Under the pieces are notes generated by a model. That model made no database searches and was not told where the DNA came from. It was given only the letters and a program-made list of their open reading frames with translations. The position numbers were made by a program, and so were the translations under genes. This document shows positions 14,564 to 23,732 of a stretch of DNA of 64,000 nucleotides, piece after piece. The stretch's first letter is position 1, and every line of letters starts with the position of its first letter. Source of the DNA: UBA7803 sp040219135 (GTDB lineage: Bacteria > Pseudomonadota > Gammaproteobacteria > Pseudomonadales > Azotimanducaceae); contig JAVJTA010000017.1 in NCBI GenBank assembly GCA_040219135.1, forward strand, positions 1 through 64,000, written 5' to 3'.

Positions 14564-15982
14564 CTATTTCTTGAGCAGATTGTCCTGCGCTTCCGGCAGG
14601 TTGCCTTCGGATTGCTGCTCCCGCATCTCCACCGTCTCGCTGGACAGGTCGCCTTCGCTGGGAGTCGTATCGCTCGCTTCGTCAGCGGCACGGGTTGCGC
14701 CCGCACTGCTTTCAGCTTCGTGCAAGGCGACGTCTGCGGGGCTCGTCATCCGGATGACGGGAACGCCCTTGGGGAAGATCACTTCACGCGCGGCGTCCGG
14801 CAGTTCGATGCCTGCCGTGAGGAGCGCGTTCTTGGTCTGACGCAGCAACGCCGAGTTGATCTTGTAAGGCGAGTAGGCGACGCTGTCGAACCAGTAATAG
14901 ATGCGCAGATTCACCGTTGCTGCGCCCAACTCCTCCACCAGCACCAGCGGCTCGGGCGTCTCGAGGACGGCGGGATGCTCCTGCAGAACCTCCGCGATCA
15001 GGACCTGAGCCTTGGCGGCGGAGGAGTCGTAACCGATGCCGACCGTAAACTCGGCACGGCGGCTCGGAATGCTGCTGTAGTTCTTGATGATGTTCTTGTA
15101 GACGGTGGAGTTGGGGATCTGAACCTGATTGCCGTCGAGCGTGAGCAGCACGGTACTGCGCATGTTCAGGTTCTGCACGACACCCGTGTGCCCGCCGACA
15201 TCGATCAGATCGCCGCTGTGGAAGGGATTACGTACGCTGAGCAGAATGCTCGCGAGAAAATTCTCAGCGATGTCCCGCAAACCGAAGCCTATGATGACGC
15301 CGATCAGCCCGGTGCCGCCAAGCACGGTGAACGCCAGCCGCGTCAGTCCGGAAAACTGCAGCACGAAGTAGAGGCCGAGCAGAAAGAACGGAATCGCAAA
15401 CGCTCGCGCCACCACCGAGAGCAGCACCGGAGATTCGATGCGGCTCGCGAATAAAAACCGAGCCGCCAACGCCACCAGCCTGGCGATCAGCCATGTCGCC
15501 AGGATGATGAGAACAGCGAGCGCCACCAGCGGCCAGACCCGGACCATCTGTCGGTACAAGCTAGCGAATTCCTCGCCGGCTCGCGCAAAGGTGGAGCCGA
15601 CATCCGCATCGGCCTCTATCCGGTTGACGACAGCGACGGTCCCTTGCGTGTTTTCGGCTAGCGCGCCAGCCCAGGCTCGATGCTCCTGTGTCCCTGTCGT
15701 GCCGTCGAGGAAGACCACCCCATCGTGCACGGATACGCGGGTCCCCTCGAACCATCCTGTCGATTTCAGGATGCGTTGCAGGCGTTCCTCGATCTTCGGA
15801 TCGCTCGCTTCGGGAACGATTTTCACGGCCTGCGACGGCACCGCTGGCGCGGCATCCTGCGCCACGGCAGGCGCCCCACAGGCAAGCAGCAGCACGGCGA
15901 CCCCTGCCGCGGCCGCATTTCTTGTTCGATCGAGCGTTGAACGCACGAGAACAGGAACTAGGCCCGCGAAGGCGTCGTTCAC
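14564..15982 (-). CDS. MscS-type mechanosensitive channel with N-terminal BON domain
   Basis: The protein has 472 residues. A signal peptide is followed by a BON-like domain (DPKIEERLQRILKSTGWFEG, then VSVHDGVVFLDG and VAVVNRIEADAD, about residues 60-125). Three membrane helices come next (about 140-270), with the pore helix GGTGLIGVIIGFGLRDIAENFLAS and the beta domain motif FHSGDLIDVGGHTGVVQNLNMRSTVLLTLDGNQVQIPN that defines MscS. The C-terminal 60 residues are acidic and probably disordered. It would release solutes on hypo-osmotic shock, with the BON part in the periplasm. Its start overlaps the stop of the DUF2254 gene (ATGA), so the two are translationally coupled. Confidence 0.92.
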   Translation of the reverse strand: MNDAFAGLVPVLVRSTLDRTRNAAAAGVAVLLLACGAPAVAQDAAPAVPSQAVKIVPEASDPKIEERLQRILKSTGWFEGTRVSVHDGVVFLDGTTGTQEHRAWAGALAENTQGTVAVVNRIEADADVGSTFARAGEEFASLYRQMVRVWPLVALAVLIILATWLIARLVALAARFLFASRIESPVLLSVVARAFAIPFFLLGLYFVLQFSGLTRLAFTVLGGTGLIGVIIGFGLRDIAENFLASILLSVRNPFHSGDLIDVGGHTGVVQNLNMRSTVLLTLDGNQVQIPNSTVYKNIIKNYSSIPSRRAEFTVGIGYDSSAAKAQVLIAEVLQEHPAVLETPEPLVLVEELGAATVNLRIYYWFDSVAYSPYKINSALLRQTKNALLTAGIELPDAAREVIFPKGVPVIRMTSPADVALHEAESSAGATRAADEASDTTPSEGDLSSETVEMREQQSEGNLPEAQDNLLKK

Positions 15983-17301
15983 GACGCCTTCCTCATGTCG
16001 ATCGCCTCGCGCACCCGCGTCAGCTGGCTCGCCAGCCGATCGCGGTCATGCGGCGAAACGATGCTGCGGTCGGCGACCTCGGCAATCTCGTCCACTTTCT
16101 GTCGGAGCAGCCATCGCCGGCTCGGGCTGGTCGTCAGACCGGCGATGGTCTGCAAACCACCGAGCAGCCGCAGAAGGATGGTGACATTGCTTTCAGCATC
16201 GCGCCGGATCTGGTCGAAGGCTTCGCTCAAGAGGCTGTCGAAGCTCGGGCCGCGACCGATGACGCGTAAGTCACCCTGTTCCAATCCGTGCGGAATCCCG
16301 ATTCTGCGCACCGCCAGCCGGGTCAGGATCGCCGCCAGATAGTCCACGCACATCACCGCGGTGGTGGTGTCGTTGATGCCGGGCGACAAGGCCTTCATGG
16401 CGACATCCACGATCTGTCGGATGCCGAAGGCGACATCCTGGTCCACCGTGCGCTGGCGCCTGATCGCGAAGGCCGCGTTCAGCCTGTCCGTCGTCGCCGC
16501 ATCCAGGCCACTCGGATCGCGCAGCGAAACCAGCGGAGTGCCCATGACGACGAACTCACCGACGCTATGCTCCATCCGCAGGATGGTCCGCAGATTGCGC
16601 GCGACATCCAACAGCGCCTCCTTGTCGAAACTCTCGATGTAGCCGGTGTTGCGGGCCGGGACGACTGACCAACGCTGCCTCGCGAGCGCGACCAACCGGT
16701 CGTCATCCACACCCTCATCCTCGTTCTCCTCCAGCCCATCGGGAAACAGATGGTCAACGGCCGACAGGGTCTCCTGTGCCGCCGTGGCAACAATGCTCGA
16801 TGCCTGGATTGACATCGCGATGTGGTGGATGAAGTGGATCAGCACCGCGATCCCGACAAAGGCGAGAAGCAGGCCGGCTAGAACCGCCAATGTCGGGACG
16901 AACGCCTCTTCGCCTCCCATCGTCCGCAGGACCACCAGGCAGTAAGCGAAGATGCCGAGGAAGACACCGAGCACCCACTGGTTGACGCGGTCGCGCATGA
17001 AATTGCGAACGACACGCGACGTGTACTGGCTGGATGTCAGCGAGAGGGCCACCAGGGTGATGGAGAACACCAGCCCAGCCACCGTGATCATCGAGGTGGC
17101 AACGGTCGTCAGCAGGCCCCGGGCGCCAGCCGCACCAGCGCCGAAGAGCAATGGCAGGCTGATGTCCAGATCCAGATCGATGGTCGTGTCCACGGTGATC
17201 AGCAGGACGGCGAGCACCACGGCATCCACCACCAACACGGCAGGAACGAACCAGAAGCTCGACCGAATCGCTTGCCAGCGATGACGGAGTCTCGTGATCA
17301 T
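15979..17301 (-). CDS. DUF2254 domain membrane protein
   Basis: This 440-residue protein has four membrane helices in the first 180 residues (SSFWFVPAVLVVDAVVLAVLL, the TTVATSMITVAGLVFSITLVALSLTSSQYTSRV stretch, and two more). The highly conserved block FSITLVALSLTSSQYTSRVVRNFM marks DUF2254. The soluble C-terminal part contains DVAFGIRQIVDVAMKALSPGINDTTTAVMC, another family hallmark. The function is not established, and its coupling with an MscS channel suggests work in osmotic or membrane-tension control. It is the first gene of a two-gene reverse-strand operon. Both genes face the relics at 17404-17782. Confidence 0.88.
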   Translation of the reverse strand: MITRLRHRWQAIRSSFWFVPAVLVVDAVVLAVLLITVDTTIDLDLDISLPLLFGAGAAGARGLLTTVATSMITVAGLVFSITLVALSLTSSQYTSRVVRNFMRDRVNQWVLGVFLGIFAYCLVVLRTMGGEEAFVPTLAVLAGLLLAFVGIAVLIHFIHHIAMSIQASSIVATAAQETLSAVDHLFPDGLEENEDEGVDDDRLVALARQRWSVVPARNTGYIESFDKEALLDVARNLRTILRMEHSVGEFVVMGTPLVSLRDPSGLDAATTDRLNAAFAIRRQRTVDQDVAFGIRQIVDVAMKALSPGINDTTTAVMCVDYLAAILTRLAVRRIGIPHGLEQGDLRVIGRGPSFDSLLSEAFDQIRRDAESNVTILLRLLGGLQTIAGLTTSPSRRWLLRQKVDEIAEVADRSIVSPHDRDRLASQLTRVREAIDMRKAS

Positions 17302-17403
17302 CCTCGGCGACCCTCCCGCGACGCTGCCGGTCCTTGCACCGGCCTGGTCAAGTCTAACCCGGATTCTCCTGCCCTCATCAACGTTACCCTCTGGTCCCGG
17401 AGT

Positions 17404-17520
17404 TCATTTCAGGACCCGCTGCATCAATGCGCGAAGGCTTAGCCCCTGAACGATCAGCGTAAAGAGGACGACGGAATATGTTGCGGCAAGTATGGCGAGG
17501 CGCTCTGGCACGATAAGCGA
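17404..17520 (-). pseudogene. C-terminal relic of a CPA1-type Na+/H+ antiporter
   Basis: The reverse strand encodes VPERLAILAATYSVVLFTLI, then VQGLSLRALMQRVLK and a stop. This is the last membrane helix and tail of NhaP-like cation/proton antiporters, in which the PER-ILA-TY-VV-FT-LVQGLTL pattern is strongly conserved. Upstream the similarity ends abruptly where a forward-strand peptidase-like relic begins. Only about 38 codons remain, so it is not functional. Confidence 0.6.
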
Positions 17521-17782
17521 GAAGCGATACGAAGAGGCTCATGCCCAGTTGGCCGATTGGGGCTCGGAAGTCGTTGATCTCGACGAGGTGAATCGTTCTC
17601 ACGGCCCCATTGCGGCGAAAGCGGTAATTGTGCTACGCGAGATCGACCAGGAAATCCGCGCGAACAGCGGCGGCACCCATAGCCTCGATGATGTGGTAAG
17701 AACGCTTGCCGCCGATGATGGTCCAGTGACCCGTGCACGATTTGACGAGCTTGTGACTAAAGCGTCCAGCGCCACCTTGTAG
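17492..17782 (+). pseudogene. C-terminal fragment resembling M61-type peptidases
   Basis: A forward frame of 96 codons carries HGPIAAKAVIVLREIDQEIR, then ANSGGTHSLDDVVRTL and VTRARFDELVTKAS. The pattern (full-length helix, TGG-x-SLDDVM-R, then a VT-x-x-F helix) is that of the C-terminal region of M61 glycyl aminopeptidases and related gluzincins. There is no zinc-binding HExxH motif in the fragment. Its first 10 codons overlap the antiporter relic on the other strand, so the ATG at 17492 is probably accidental. The fragment is therefore likely a gene remnant, though expression as a small protein cannot be excluded. Confidence 0.5.
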
Positions 17783-17811
17783 CTCGATAGGACCAGCGGC
17801 GCTCCCTGGCC

Positions 17812-18972
17812 CTAGCGGAGCCCCAAAACCCGCTTGGCGATGATGTTCTTCTGAATCTCGTTCGAGCCGCCGTAGATGGACTGAGCCCGGTCCGAGAGAT
17901 ACTGCATGGTGGCCCGGGCCGCCGCGGAGTCGGGCATGCCGTCGCCGAACCGGGCCGTGGCCTGGAGTCCACGCACCTGCATCTCCAGTTCGCCGATGTC
18001 CTGGGCCACCTCCGTCGCGAGAATCTTCAGGATAGAGGACTCGTCTCCCGGGGAAGCACCGTCCGCGATGGAGGCCAGCACCCGCAGCACCGTCATGTCG
18101 AGCGCATCCAGCCGCACTTCCAGGTCGTTTAAGCTGCGAGCCACAGCCGGGTCCTCGCGCAGCTCGGCGTGCTTGCCGATGAAACTGCGGATGGCGGCCA
18201 TCTTCATGCGCTTGCCGGCCACGTGCGCGTAGGACGTGCGTTCGTTGCCCAGCAGGAAGTTGGCATAACGCCAGCCTTCTCCCTCCTCGCCGATGCGGTT
18301 CGCCACCGGCACGCGCACATCGTCGAACGTCACCCGGTTCAGCGAATGCCGGCCGTCGATGGTGATGATGGGGTGGGCCTCGATCCCGGGCGAGTCCATC
18401 GGTGCGCACAGGAAGGTGATGCCCTGCTGCTTGCGCTCGCCGGTGCTGGTGCGCACCAGCGCGAACATCCAGTCGGCGTGCTGGGCCAGGCTGGTCCAGA
18501 TCTTGGTGCCGTTGACGACGTAGTCGTCGCCGTCGCGCACCGCTCGGGTCTGCAGCGAAGCGAGGTCCGAGCCGGCCCCGGGCTCCGAGTATCCCTGCGC
18601 CCAGAACGTGGTGCTCTCGCGAATGCCCGGCAGCCAGCGCGACTGCTGCTCGGCGGTACCGAAGGCGCAGATCACCGGTCCGACGTAGATCACGCCCATC
18701 GGCACCGGGTTGATGGCGCCGGCCCGCTCAAGCTCCTGATCGAAGACATATTTCTGATTGGTGGTCCACCCGGGGCCGCCGTGCTCGACAGGCCAGTTGA
18801 CGCACAACCAGCCTTTGGCGGCCAGAGCCCGTTCGGCGCGCTGCAGGTCGTCCTTGCTCAGCGGATAGCCGCTGGCGGCCTTGGCGAGCAGGTCGCGCGG
18901 GTACTCGTGGTCGAAGAATTCCCGCACGTCGGCGCGGAAGCGTTCGTCGGCGGCATCGAAGGTCACATTCAT
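17812..18972 (-). CDS. Acyl-CoA dehydrogenase family protein
   Basis: This flavoprotein of 386 residues would oxidise an acyl-CoA at C2-C3 and pass electrons to electron-transfer flavoprotein. The N-terminal helical domain is followed by the FAD-loop motif GYSEPGAGSDLASLQTRA (about residue 125) and the middle beta domain. The C-terminal helical domain ends YGGSNEIQKNIIAKRVLGL. The YGGS replaces the YEGT that carries the catalytic Glu in medium-chain enzymes, so the base may be elsewhere, as in isovaleryl-type or FadE-like members. The ATG at 18972 is preferred; the longer frame starts at a rare leader. It is divergent from the MaoC hydratase gene, with 194 bases between the starts. Confidence 0.92.
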   Translation of the reverse strand: MNVTFDAADERFRADVREFFDHEYPRDLLAKAASGYPLSKDDLQRAERALAAKGWLCVNWPVEHGGPGWTTNQKYVFDQELERAGAINPVPMGVIYVGPVICAFGTAEQQSRWLPGIRESTTFWAQGYSEPGAGSDLASLQTRAVRDGDDYVVNGTKIWTSLAQHADWMFALVRTSTGERKQQGITFLCAPMDSPGIEAHPIITIDGRHSLNRVTFDDVRVPVANRIGEEGEGWRYANFLLGNERTSYAHVAGKRMKMAAIRSFIGKHAELREDPAVARSLNDLEVRLDALDMTVLRVLASIADGASPGDESSILKILATEVAQDIGELEMQVRGLQATARFGDGMPDSAAARATMQYLSDRAQSIYGGSNEIQKNIIAKRVLGLR

Positions 18973-19166
18973 GAAGTTCTCGCTCGCTTCTCTGGATCCA
19001 TGGCAGCACCGGATCTTGACGGAGATCTCTGCGGCAATCGAGCCTGGTCCCATCCGTCGCAGCGGTTCCGGCCTGCTCGTCGCGCCTGCTATTCTGCCGC
19101 TTCATGTCCGCGCCGGGTCAACGGCGCGGGACGGGCGGCGACACGAGGGCGACATGAGGAGGTGCC

Positions 19167-19634
19167 ATGAAGGGTCCGAGCAAAACGATGTCTCTGGAGG
19201 AAGTGCAGGGCTACGTCGGCAAGGAGATCGGCGTGTCCGACTGGTTCGCGATGGACCAGGACCGCATCAGCGCCTTCGCCGACGTCACGGAGGACCACAT
19301 GTTCCTCCATGTCGACCCGGAGGCCGCCGCCCAGACGCCCTTCGGCGGCACCATCGCCCATGGCCTGCTGACGCTGTCGATGATGCCGGTTATGGCCTAC
19401 CAGGCCGTGCCGGGAATCTCCGGCACCCGCATGGGGGTGAACTACGGCTACAACCGCATCCGTTTCATGGCGCCGGTGAAGAGCGGTAAGCGGATCCGCG
19501 GTCGGTTCGTGGTGAAGAGCGTGGAACCAAAGGAGGGCGGCCGCATGGAAATCAATCACGAGGTCACCATCGAAATCGAAGGCGAGGACAAGCCGGCCTT
19601 GGTCGGCGAGTGGCTAACCATGGTGTGGATGTAG
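19167..19634 (+). CDS. MaoC family enoyl-CoA hydratase/dehydratase
   Basis: This 155-residue hot-dog-fold protein has the MaoC hydratase motif ISAFADVTEDHMFLHVDPEAA, then PFGGTIAHGLLTLSMMP. The conserved Asp (of the ADVT-D-H motif) and His are the catalytic pair that add water to 2-enoyl-CoA. The length is that of single-domain bacterial members. The ATG at 19167 has GAGGTGCC upstream, a good ribosome site. It starts opposite the acyl-CoA dehydrogenase, whose product it could hydrate, so the pair looks like part of a fatty-acyl or side-chain beta-oxidation path. The substrate chain length is not visible from the sequence. Confidence 0.92.
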   Translation: MKGPSKTMSLEEVQGYVGKEIGVSDWFAMDQDRISAFADVTEDHMFLHVDPEAAAQTPFGGTIAHGLLTLSMMPVMAYQAVPGISGTRMGVNYGYNRIRFMAPVKSGKRIRGRFVVKSVEPKEGGRMEINHEVTIEIEGEDKPALVGEWLTMVWM

Positions 19635-19698
19635 GGCGGGGCCGGCCATTTGGGCGGTGGCCAAGGACCATGACGCGCAGGACGCACAGGAGAAACGC

Positions 19699-21192
19699 GT
19701 GACGCAGACGACCCATACGAAAGTGCTGGTCATCGGGCTGGACGCGGTCGATCCACAGGTGTTGCTCGACTGGTGCGATAGTGGCTGCTTGCCGACCCTG
19801 TCTGCAATTCGCGAACGAGGGGCGTGGGGCTTGCTCGAAACTCCGACAGGCATGGCTGACGACGCTGTGTGGGCCTCGTTCTCGACATGCGTGTCTCCAG
19901 CCGAACACTGCCGCTACCACTTTCGGACTGTTCAGCCGGGATCGTACCAACTTCGCAGGTTCAGGCGTCATCACTTCAACAACCCGCCATTCTGGGAGGC
20001 GCTGAGTAACGGCGGAAAACGGGTGGCAATCATCGACGTCCCGAAGAGCCCGGCTACTCGCGAGTTGAACGGGATAGAGATTCGGGATTGGCGGGTCCAC
20101 GGCAACGAGGGGACCGCTTCGAGCATTCCTCCCGAACTGGCTGAAGAACTGTTTCAACGGTTCGGCGACGACATGACCGATCGAGCGAGCGGGAAGGAGT
20201 TTCTCTGCGGAATACCTGAGCTGACAGACAGCCAGAGAAAGGACTTCTTTGAACGGCTCCGCCGAAGCATTGCTGACAAGACTACCGTCGCGAAGGAACT
20301 GCTTAGCGGAGGAGACTGGGACCTGTTTCTTGCTGTGTACAAAGAGGGGCATTGCGCAGGCCATCAATGCTGGCCGCCCGATGCAGATCTGAAATCCATC
20401 TATCGATCTCTTGACGGCGCGGTAGCGGACCTGCTGCAGGCAGTGGATCAGGAGACGACCGTGATTGTGTTTTCCAATCTCGGTATGCGTGCCAACCATA
20501 CCGGCGAACACCTGTTGGACAAGATTCTGCAGCGCCTGGAGAACCTATATGCGTCTTCCTGGCACGGCTATCGCGCAGCCGTCGACAAACTCTACCATGG
20601 TGTCCGGAGCCGCCTGGCAATCCCCGCAACTACCAGTCGATATCGCAGCCGTCTGGCTTTTCCCGTGGATTTCAATGAAATGAGTGGGGCAATCAGGATT
20701 AATCAGCTGGTCCGGGAGCCAGACGGTCGCATTCGGCCAGGCGCAGATACCGAACGCTTCACACGATTTCTCGAAACGCAGTTGCTGGCACTGAAAGATC
20801 CAGACAGCGATCTGCCTATCGTAGAACAGGTGCTGAGAAGCGAAGATCTGTTCCCGGGCTATGTGGGCGAATGGCTACCTGATCTGTTCGTCGTCTGGAA
20901 CCGTTCGCAACCCATCGTTGCGGCAACGTCTCCTGCCGTCGGGATTGTTTCCACAGGTGATTCAGAGGTGCGCCCGGGAAACCACATTCCCGGGGGTATC
21001 TACTTCGCCTGCGGTCCGACTGTTGAGAAAACACCTTGCAACGCATCGATCGTCGATATAGGACCAACCATCGCGGCGCTCCTTGGCGTCTGTCTGGACG
21101 GAGAAACGCATGATGTGATTGATTCCATCGGCATTTCTCTGGCATCGAACACGACGCCCGACGGATCGGTCACAGGGCTTTCAGGCGGATAG
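19699..21192 (+). CDS. Alkaline-phosphatase-fold protein with altered metal site
   Basis: This protein of about 497 residues belongs to the type I phosphodiesterase/nucleotide pyrophosphatase family. The first metal Asp is present in VLVIGLDAVDP (about residue 12), the nucleophile region in ETPTGMADDAVWASFSTC, and the mid GHCAGHQCW (about 215) matches the DHxGHxxW region. The canonical SDHGM is replaced by SNLGM (about 258), so an Asp and a His that bind zinc are missing. It may be inactive, use one metal, or have a new function. The GTG at 19699 is chosen for its AGGAGA ribosome site; the frame opens at 19657. It follows the MaoC gene after 64 bases. No signal peptide is visible. Confidence 0.8.
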   Translation: MTQTTHTKVLVIGLDAVDPQVLLDWCDSGCLPTLSAIRERGAWGLLETPTGMADDAVWASFSTCVSPAEHCRYHFRTVQPGSYQLRRFRRHHFNNPPFWEALSNGGKRVAIIDVPKSPATRELNGIEIRDWRVHGNEGTASSIPPELAEELFQRFGDDMTDRASGKEFLCGIPELTDSQRKDFFERLRRSIADKTTVAKELLSGGDWDLFLAVYKEGHCAGHQCWPPDADLKSIYRSLDGAVADLLQAVDQETTVIVFSNLGMRANHTGEHLLDKILQRLENLYASSWHGYRAAVDKLYHGVRSRLAIPATTSRYRSRLAFPVDFNEMSGAIRINQLVREPDGRIRPGADTERFTRFLETQLLALKDPDSDLPIVEQVLRSEDLFPGYVGEWLPDLFVVWNRSQPIVAATSPAVGIVSTGDSEVRPGNHIPGGIYFACGPTVEKTPCNASIVDIGPTIAALLGVCLDGETHDVIDSIGISLASNTTPDGSVTGLSGG

Positions 21193-21306
21193 ACACCGCC
21201 GCAGGGGGCGGGATACAACCGCTTCGCGCGGACGGCATTCGCACTATGGGCTGCTGAATTCTCTTCCCCATGCGCCCCGGTAAACTCTCCGGCGAACGCT
21301 CGTGCG

Positions 21307-22278
21307 TTAGCGCGGAGCCGACCCAGGTGTTCTGTTGCCGGTCTGGGCGCGTTCCAGATAGCGGAAGAAATCCGAGTCCGCACGCACCATGAGCGTGCTG
21401 TTGGCGCCCAGAGCCCGATAGCTCTCCAGCGTACGGAAGAACGAGTAGAACTCCGGATCGGCACCGAACGCGTCGCCGTAGATGCGGGTTGCTTCGGCGT
21501 CGGCCCGGCCGCGGATCTCTTCGGCCCGACGCTCTGCCTCCGAGCGGATGGTACGCAGTTCCCGTTCCATCTCGCCGAGAATTTCCTGGCTGCGGCCTTG
21601 GCCTTCGGATCGGAAGCGCTCGGCGATGGATTGGCGTTCCGCGATCATCCGGCTCTCGACCTGTTCGCGCACCGATTCGATGTAGTTGACGCGCTTGACG
21701 CGCACGTCGTTGAGGGCGATGCCGAGTTCCGGCATGAGACGCCTGGCGCGGGTCAGGATTTCCTGCTCCAGTAATTCACGGCCCAGCTTCGGTTGCTGCT
21801 GCAGGTCCACGTCGCCACGGTCGGCCAGCGCCGGATCCTCGAGATCTTCGATGTCCACTTCCCAGTCCTTGGAGCGGATGATCTCTTCGAGCTCGGTAGA
21901 GGACACCATGTCCCGAACCACAGAGTCGATGATGTCGTCGAGGCGAGTGCGCGCGCCCCGCTCGTCGCGCACGCTGCGGAGGAACCTCAGGGGATCAGAG
22001 ATACGCCAGCGCGCTGTCGTGTCGACCAGGATGAACTCCCGGCCGAGAGTGGGGATCTGGGTGACATCACCATCCCACAGCAGCAGGCGCTTATCGAAAT
22101 AGCGCACTTCCTGCCAGGGCAACTTGAAGTTCAGTCCCGGTTCGGTGACGACGTCGCCAACCGGTTCGCCGAACTGCACGAGAATGGCCTGTTCAGCCTC
22201 GTCCAGTATGTAGGTGGACAGGCTGGCGAGCGCGAGCAGTAGGGCCGTGGCGATGGCGACGGAGATGATACTTTTCAT
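21307..22278 (-). CDS. hflC: Protease modulator HflC
   Basis: This 323-residue membrane protein has one N-terminal helix (IISVAIATALLLALASLSTY) and a periplasmic SPFH/prohibitin domain. With HflK it forms the ring around FtsH that limits degradation of membrane proteins. Family marks are EAEQAILVQFGEPV, PGLNFKLPW and VRVKRVNYIESVREQVESRMIAERQSIAERFRSEGQGRSQEI, followed by the long coiled coil and the FYSFFRTLESYRAL end. It starts inside the stop of hflK (ATGA), so production is coupled. No hfq or hflX gene lies next to it, unlike in enterobacteria, so here the pair stands alone. Confidence 0.95.
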   Translation of the reverse strand: MKSIISVAIATALLLALASLSTYILDEAEQAILVQFGEPVGDVVTEPGLNFKLPWQEVRYFDKRLLLWDGDVTQIPTLGREFILVDTTARWRISDPLRFLRSVRDERGARTRLDDIIDSVVRDMVSSTELEEIIRSKDWEVDIEDLEDPALADRGDVDLQQQPKLGRELLEQEILTRARRLMPELGIALNDVRVKRVNYIESVREQVESRMIAERQSIAERFRSEGQGRSQEILGEMERELRTIRSEAERRAEEIRGRADAEATRIYGDAFGADPEFYSFFRTLESYRALGANSTLMVRADSDFFRYLERAQTGNRTPGSAPR

Positions 22279-23294
22279 CGGGCTTGCTCCTGGCTGCGCA
22301 GCGGCTGGTTCAGGTCCAACAGTGGCAATGGGCCAACCTGTCCCTCCTGCACCATCAGAACCTGGCCGATTTTCGGCAGAATCTCGTTCAGGGTCTCGAG
22401 GTACAGGCGTGAGCGCGTGACTTCCGGAACGCTCTGGTACTGTTCCAGCACGGCCGTGAAACGCGCGCTCTCGCCGAGAGCCCGGTTGACTCGTTCCGTG
22501 GCATAGCCCTCGGCCTCTGCAATGGTACGGACCGCCGCGCCCTCGGCACGCGGAATCTCCTGATTCACGCGCTTCTGCGCCTCATTGATCATCCGTTCGC
22601 GCTCCTGGCGGGCCTCGTTCACTTCGTTGAACGCCGGCTGCACCGCGGTGGGCGGGACCACGTCCTGCAGTTCCACGGTGATGATGTGAATGCCGGACTG
22701 ATAGCGCTCCATGGCCTGCTGTATTTCCTCTCGTGCCTTGCTCTGGATGTCCACCCGGCCCACCGTGAGCACTTCGGACCCGAGCCGGTTTCCGGCAACG
22801 CGCCGCATCACGGATTCGGAAATGTCACGAAGTGTGCGGGTCGGCTCCCGCACCTCGTAGAGGAACTGGATGGGATCGTTGATTCGATACTGCACCACCC
22901 ACTCCACGTCGATGATGTTGAGATCGCCGGTGAGCATAAGGGATTCGTCCGCGTGATCGACCTGCTGATAGCGTGTGGGTTCGCCGGCTTGAGTGGCCTC
23001 TGTGCGGAATCCGAACTCCTGTTTCAGCACCCGTTCAGTGGCCACGAACTGAATCTCGTCGATGCCGAGTGGCAGCTTGAAGTGCAGGCCCGGGTCGGCA
23101 GTGCCGATTACCGCGCCCAGGCGCTTGATAACAGCCTGTTCCTCGGGCTGCACTGTGTAGAACGACGTGAAGCCGATCCAGCCTACGAGAATGGCAACGA
23201 CGATACCGAGTAAAACGGATTTCGATGGCTGCTTGTCGGTGTTGAATAGTTCGCTGATGTCGGGCGGTCCGCCGCCTTGATTCGATTGTGCCAT
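22275..23294 (-). CDS. hflK: FtsH protease activity modulator HflK
   Basis: This 339-residue protein has a Gly/Gln-rich N-terminus (MAQSNQGGGPPDISELF), one membrane helix (LLGIVVAILVGWIGFTSFYTV) and the SPFH domain (PEEQAVIKRLGAV, then LHFKLPLGIDEI). The conserved stretch QYRINDPIQFLYEVREPTRTLRDISESVMRRVAG and the coiled coil ending NEILPKIGQVLMVQ are family signatures. It pairs with HflC to cage FtsH. The ATG at 23294 is set by the start of the Gly-rich leader; the frame continues upstream with no support. No gene is seen within 430 bases before it, so its promoter should lie there. Confidence 0.95.
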   Translation of the reverse strand: MAQSNQGGGPPDISELFNTDKQPSKSVLLGIVVAILVGWIGFTSFYTVQPEEQAVIKRLGAVIGTADPGLHFKLPLGIDEIQFVATERVLKQEFGFRTEATQAGEPTRYQQVDHADESLMLTGDLNIIDVEWVVQYRINDPIQFLYEVREPTRTLRDISESVMRRVAGNRLGSEVLTVGRVDIQSKAREEIQQAMERYQSGIHIITVELQDVVPPTAVQPAFNEVNEARQERERMINEAQKRVNQEIPRAEGAAVRTIAEAEGYATERVNRALGESARFTAVLEQYQSVPEVTRSRLYLETLNEILPKIGQVLMVQEGQVGPLPLLDLNQPLRSQEQAR

Positions 23295-23732
23295 TGGATC
23301 GGGCTGCTTCCACAGATATGGAAGGGCAGGGTACGCGCCAGGTGACGGGTTCACCACTGGCGGGCGCAAATGCTCCGACAAAGTCCTGCTCGGTGTCGTC
23401 GGGCGGCGGCGCACCGTGCGGGGCAGAGCACCAGAGGGCACGGGTCGGCACAAAGACGTGTCCGGAGTGTACCCAACGAGCGCAATCCAAGGAGGCCGAC
23501 TCGAGAACCCTGTATGCAGTCGCTAGATCTGACCGGGCAGATATCGTTGCCAGCTCCGGGCCGCACTTCCGTCGCCTTCTACTATGGTTGCATTGAAGTT
23601 CTTGTTTCGAGCGGGAGTCCAGAGGCTGCGTCGTTCTGTGGCGCCGTGCAGGGTCGCGGTGACCAGTTCGCAGCCTCCATGTCCTCCGTCGGATGCGCGC
23701 GAATTGAAGAGTGGAAAACTCGAGGTTGCAGC
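23295..23732. other. Gene-free region between hflK and the L,D-transpeptidase gene
   Basis: No gene, relic or RNA structure is recognised here. The region must hold divergent promoters for hflKC and the transpeptidase gene, but no clear promoter is seen. Confidence 0.4.

Noticed and set aside
13457..15454. Long forward frame across the HDAC-like and MscS genes
   Set aside because: It crosses two clear reverse-strand genes and shows no motif.
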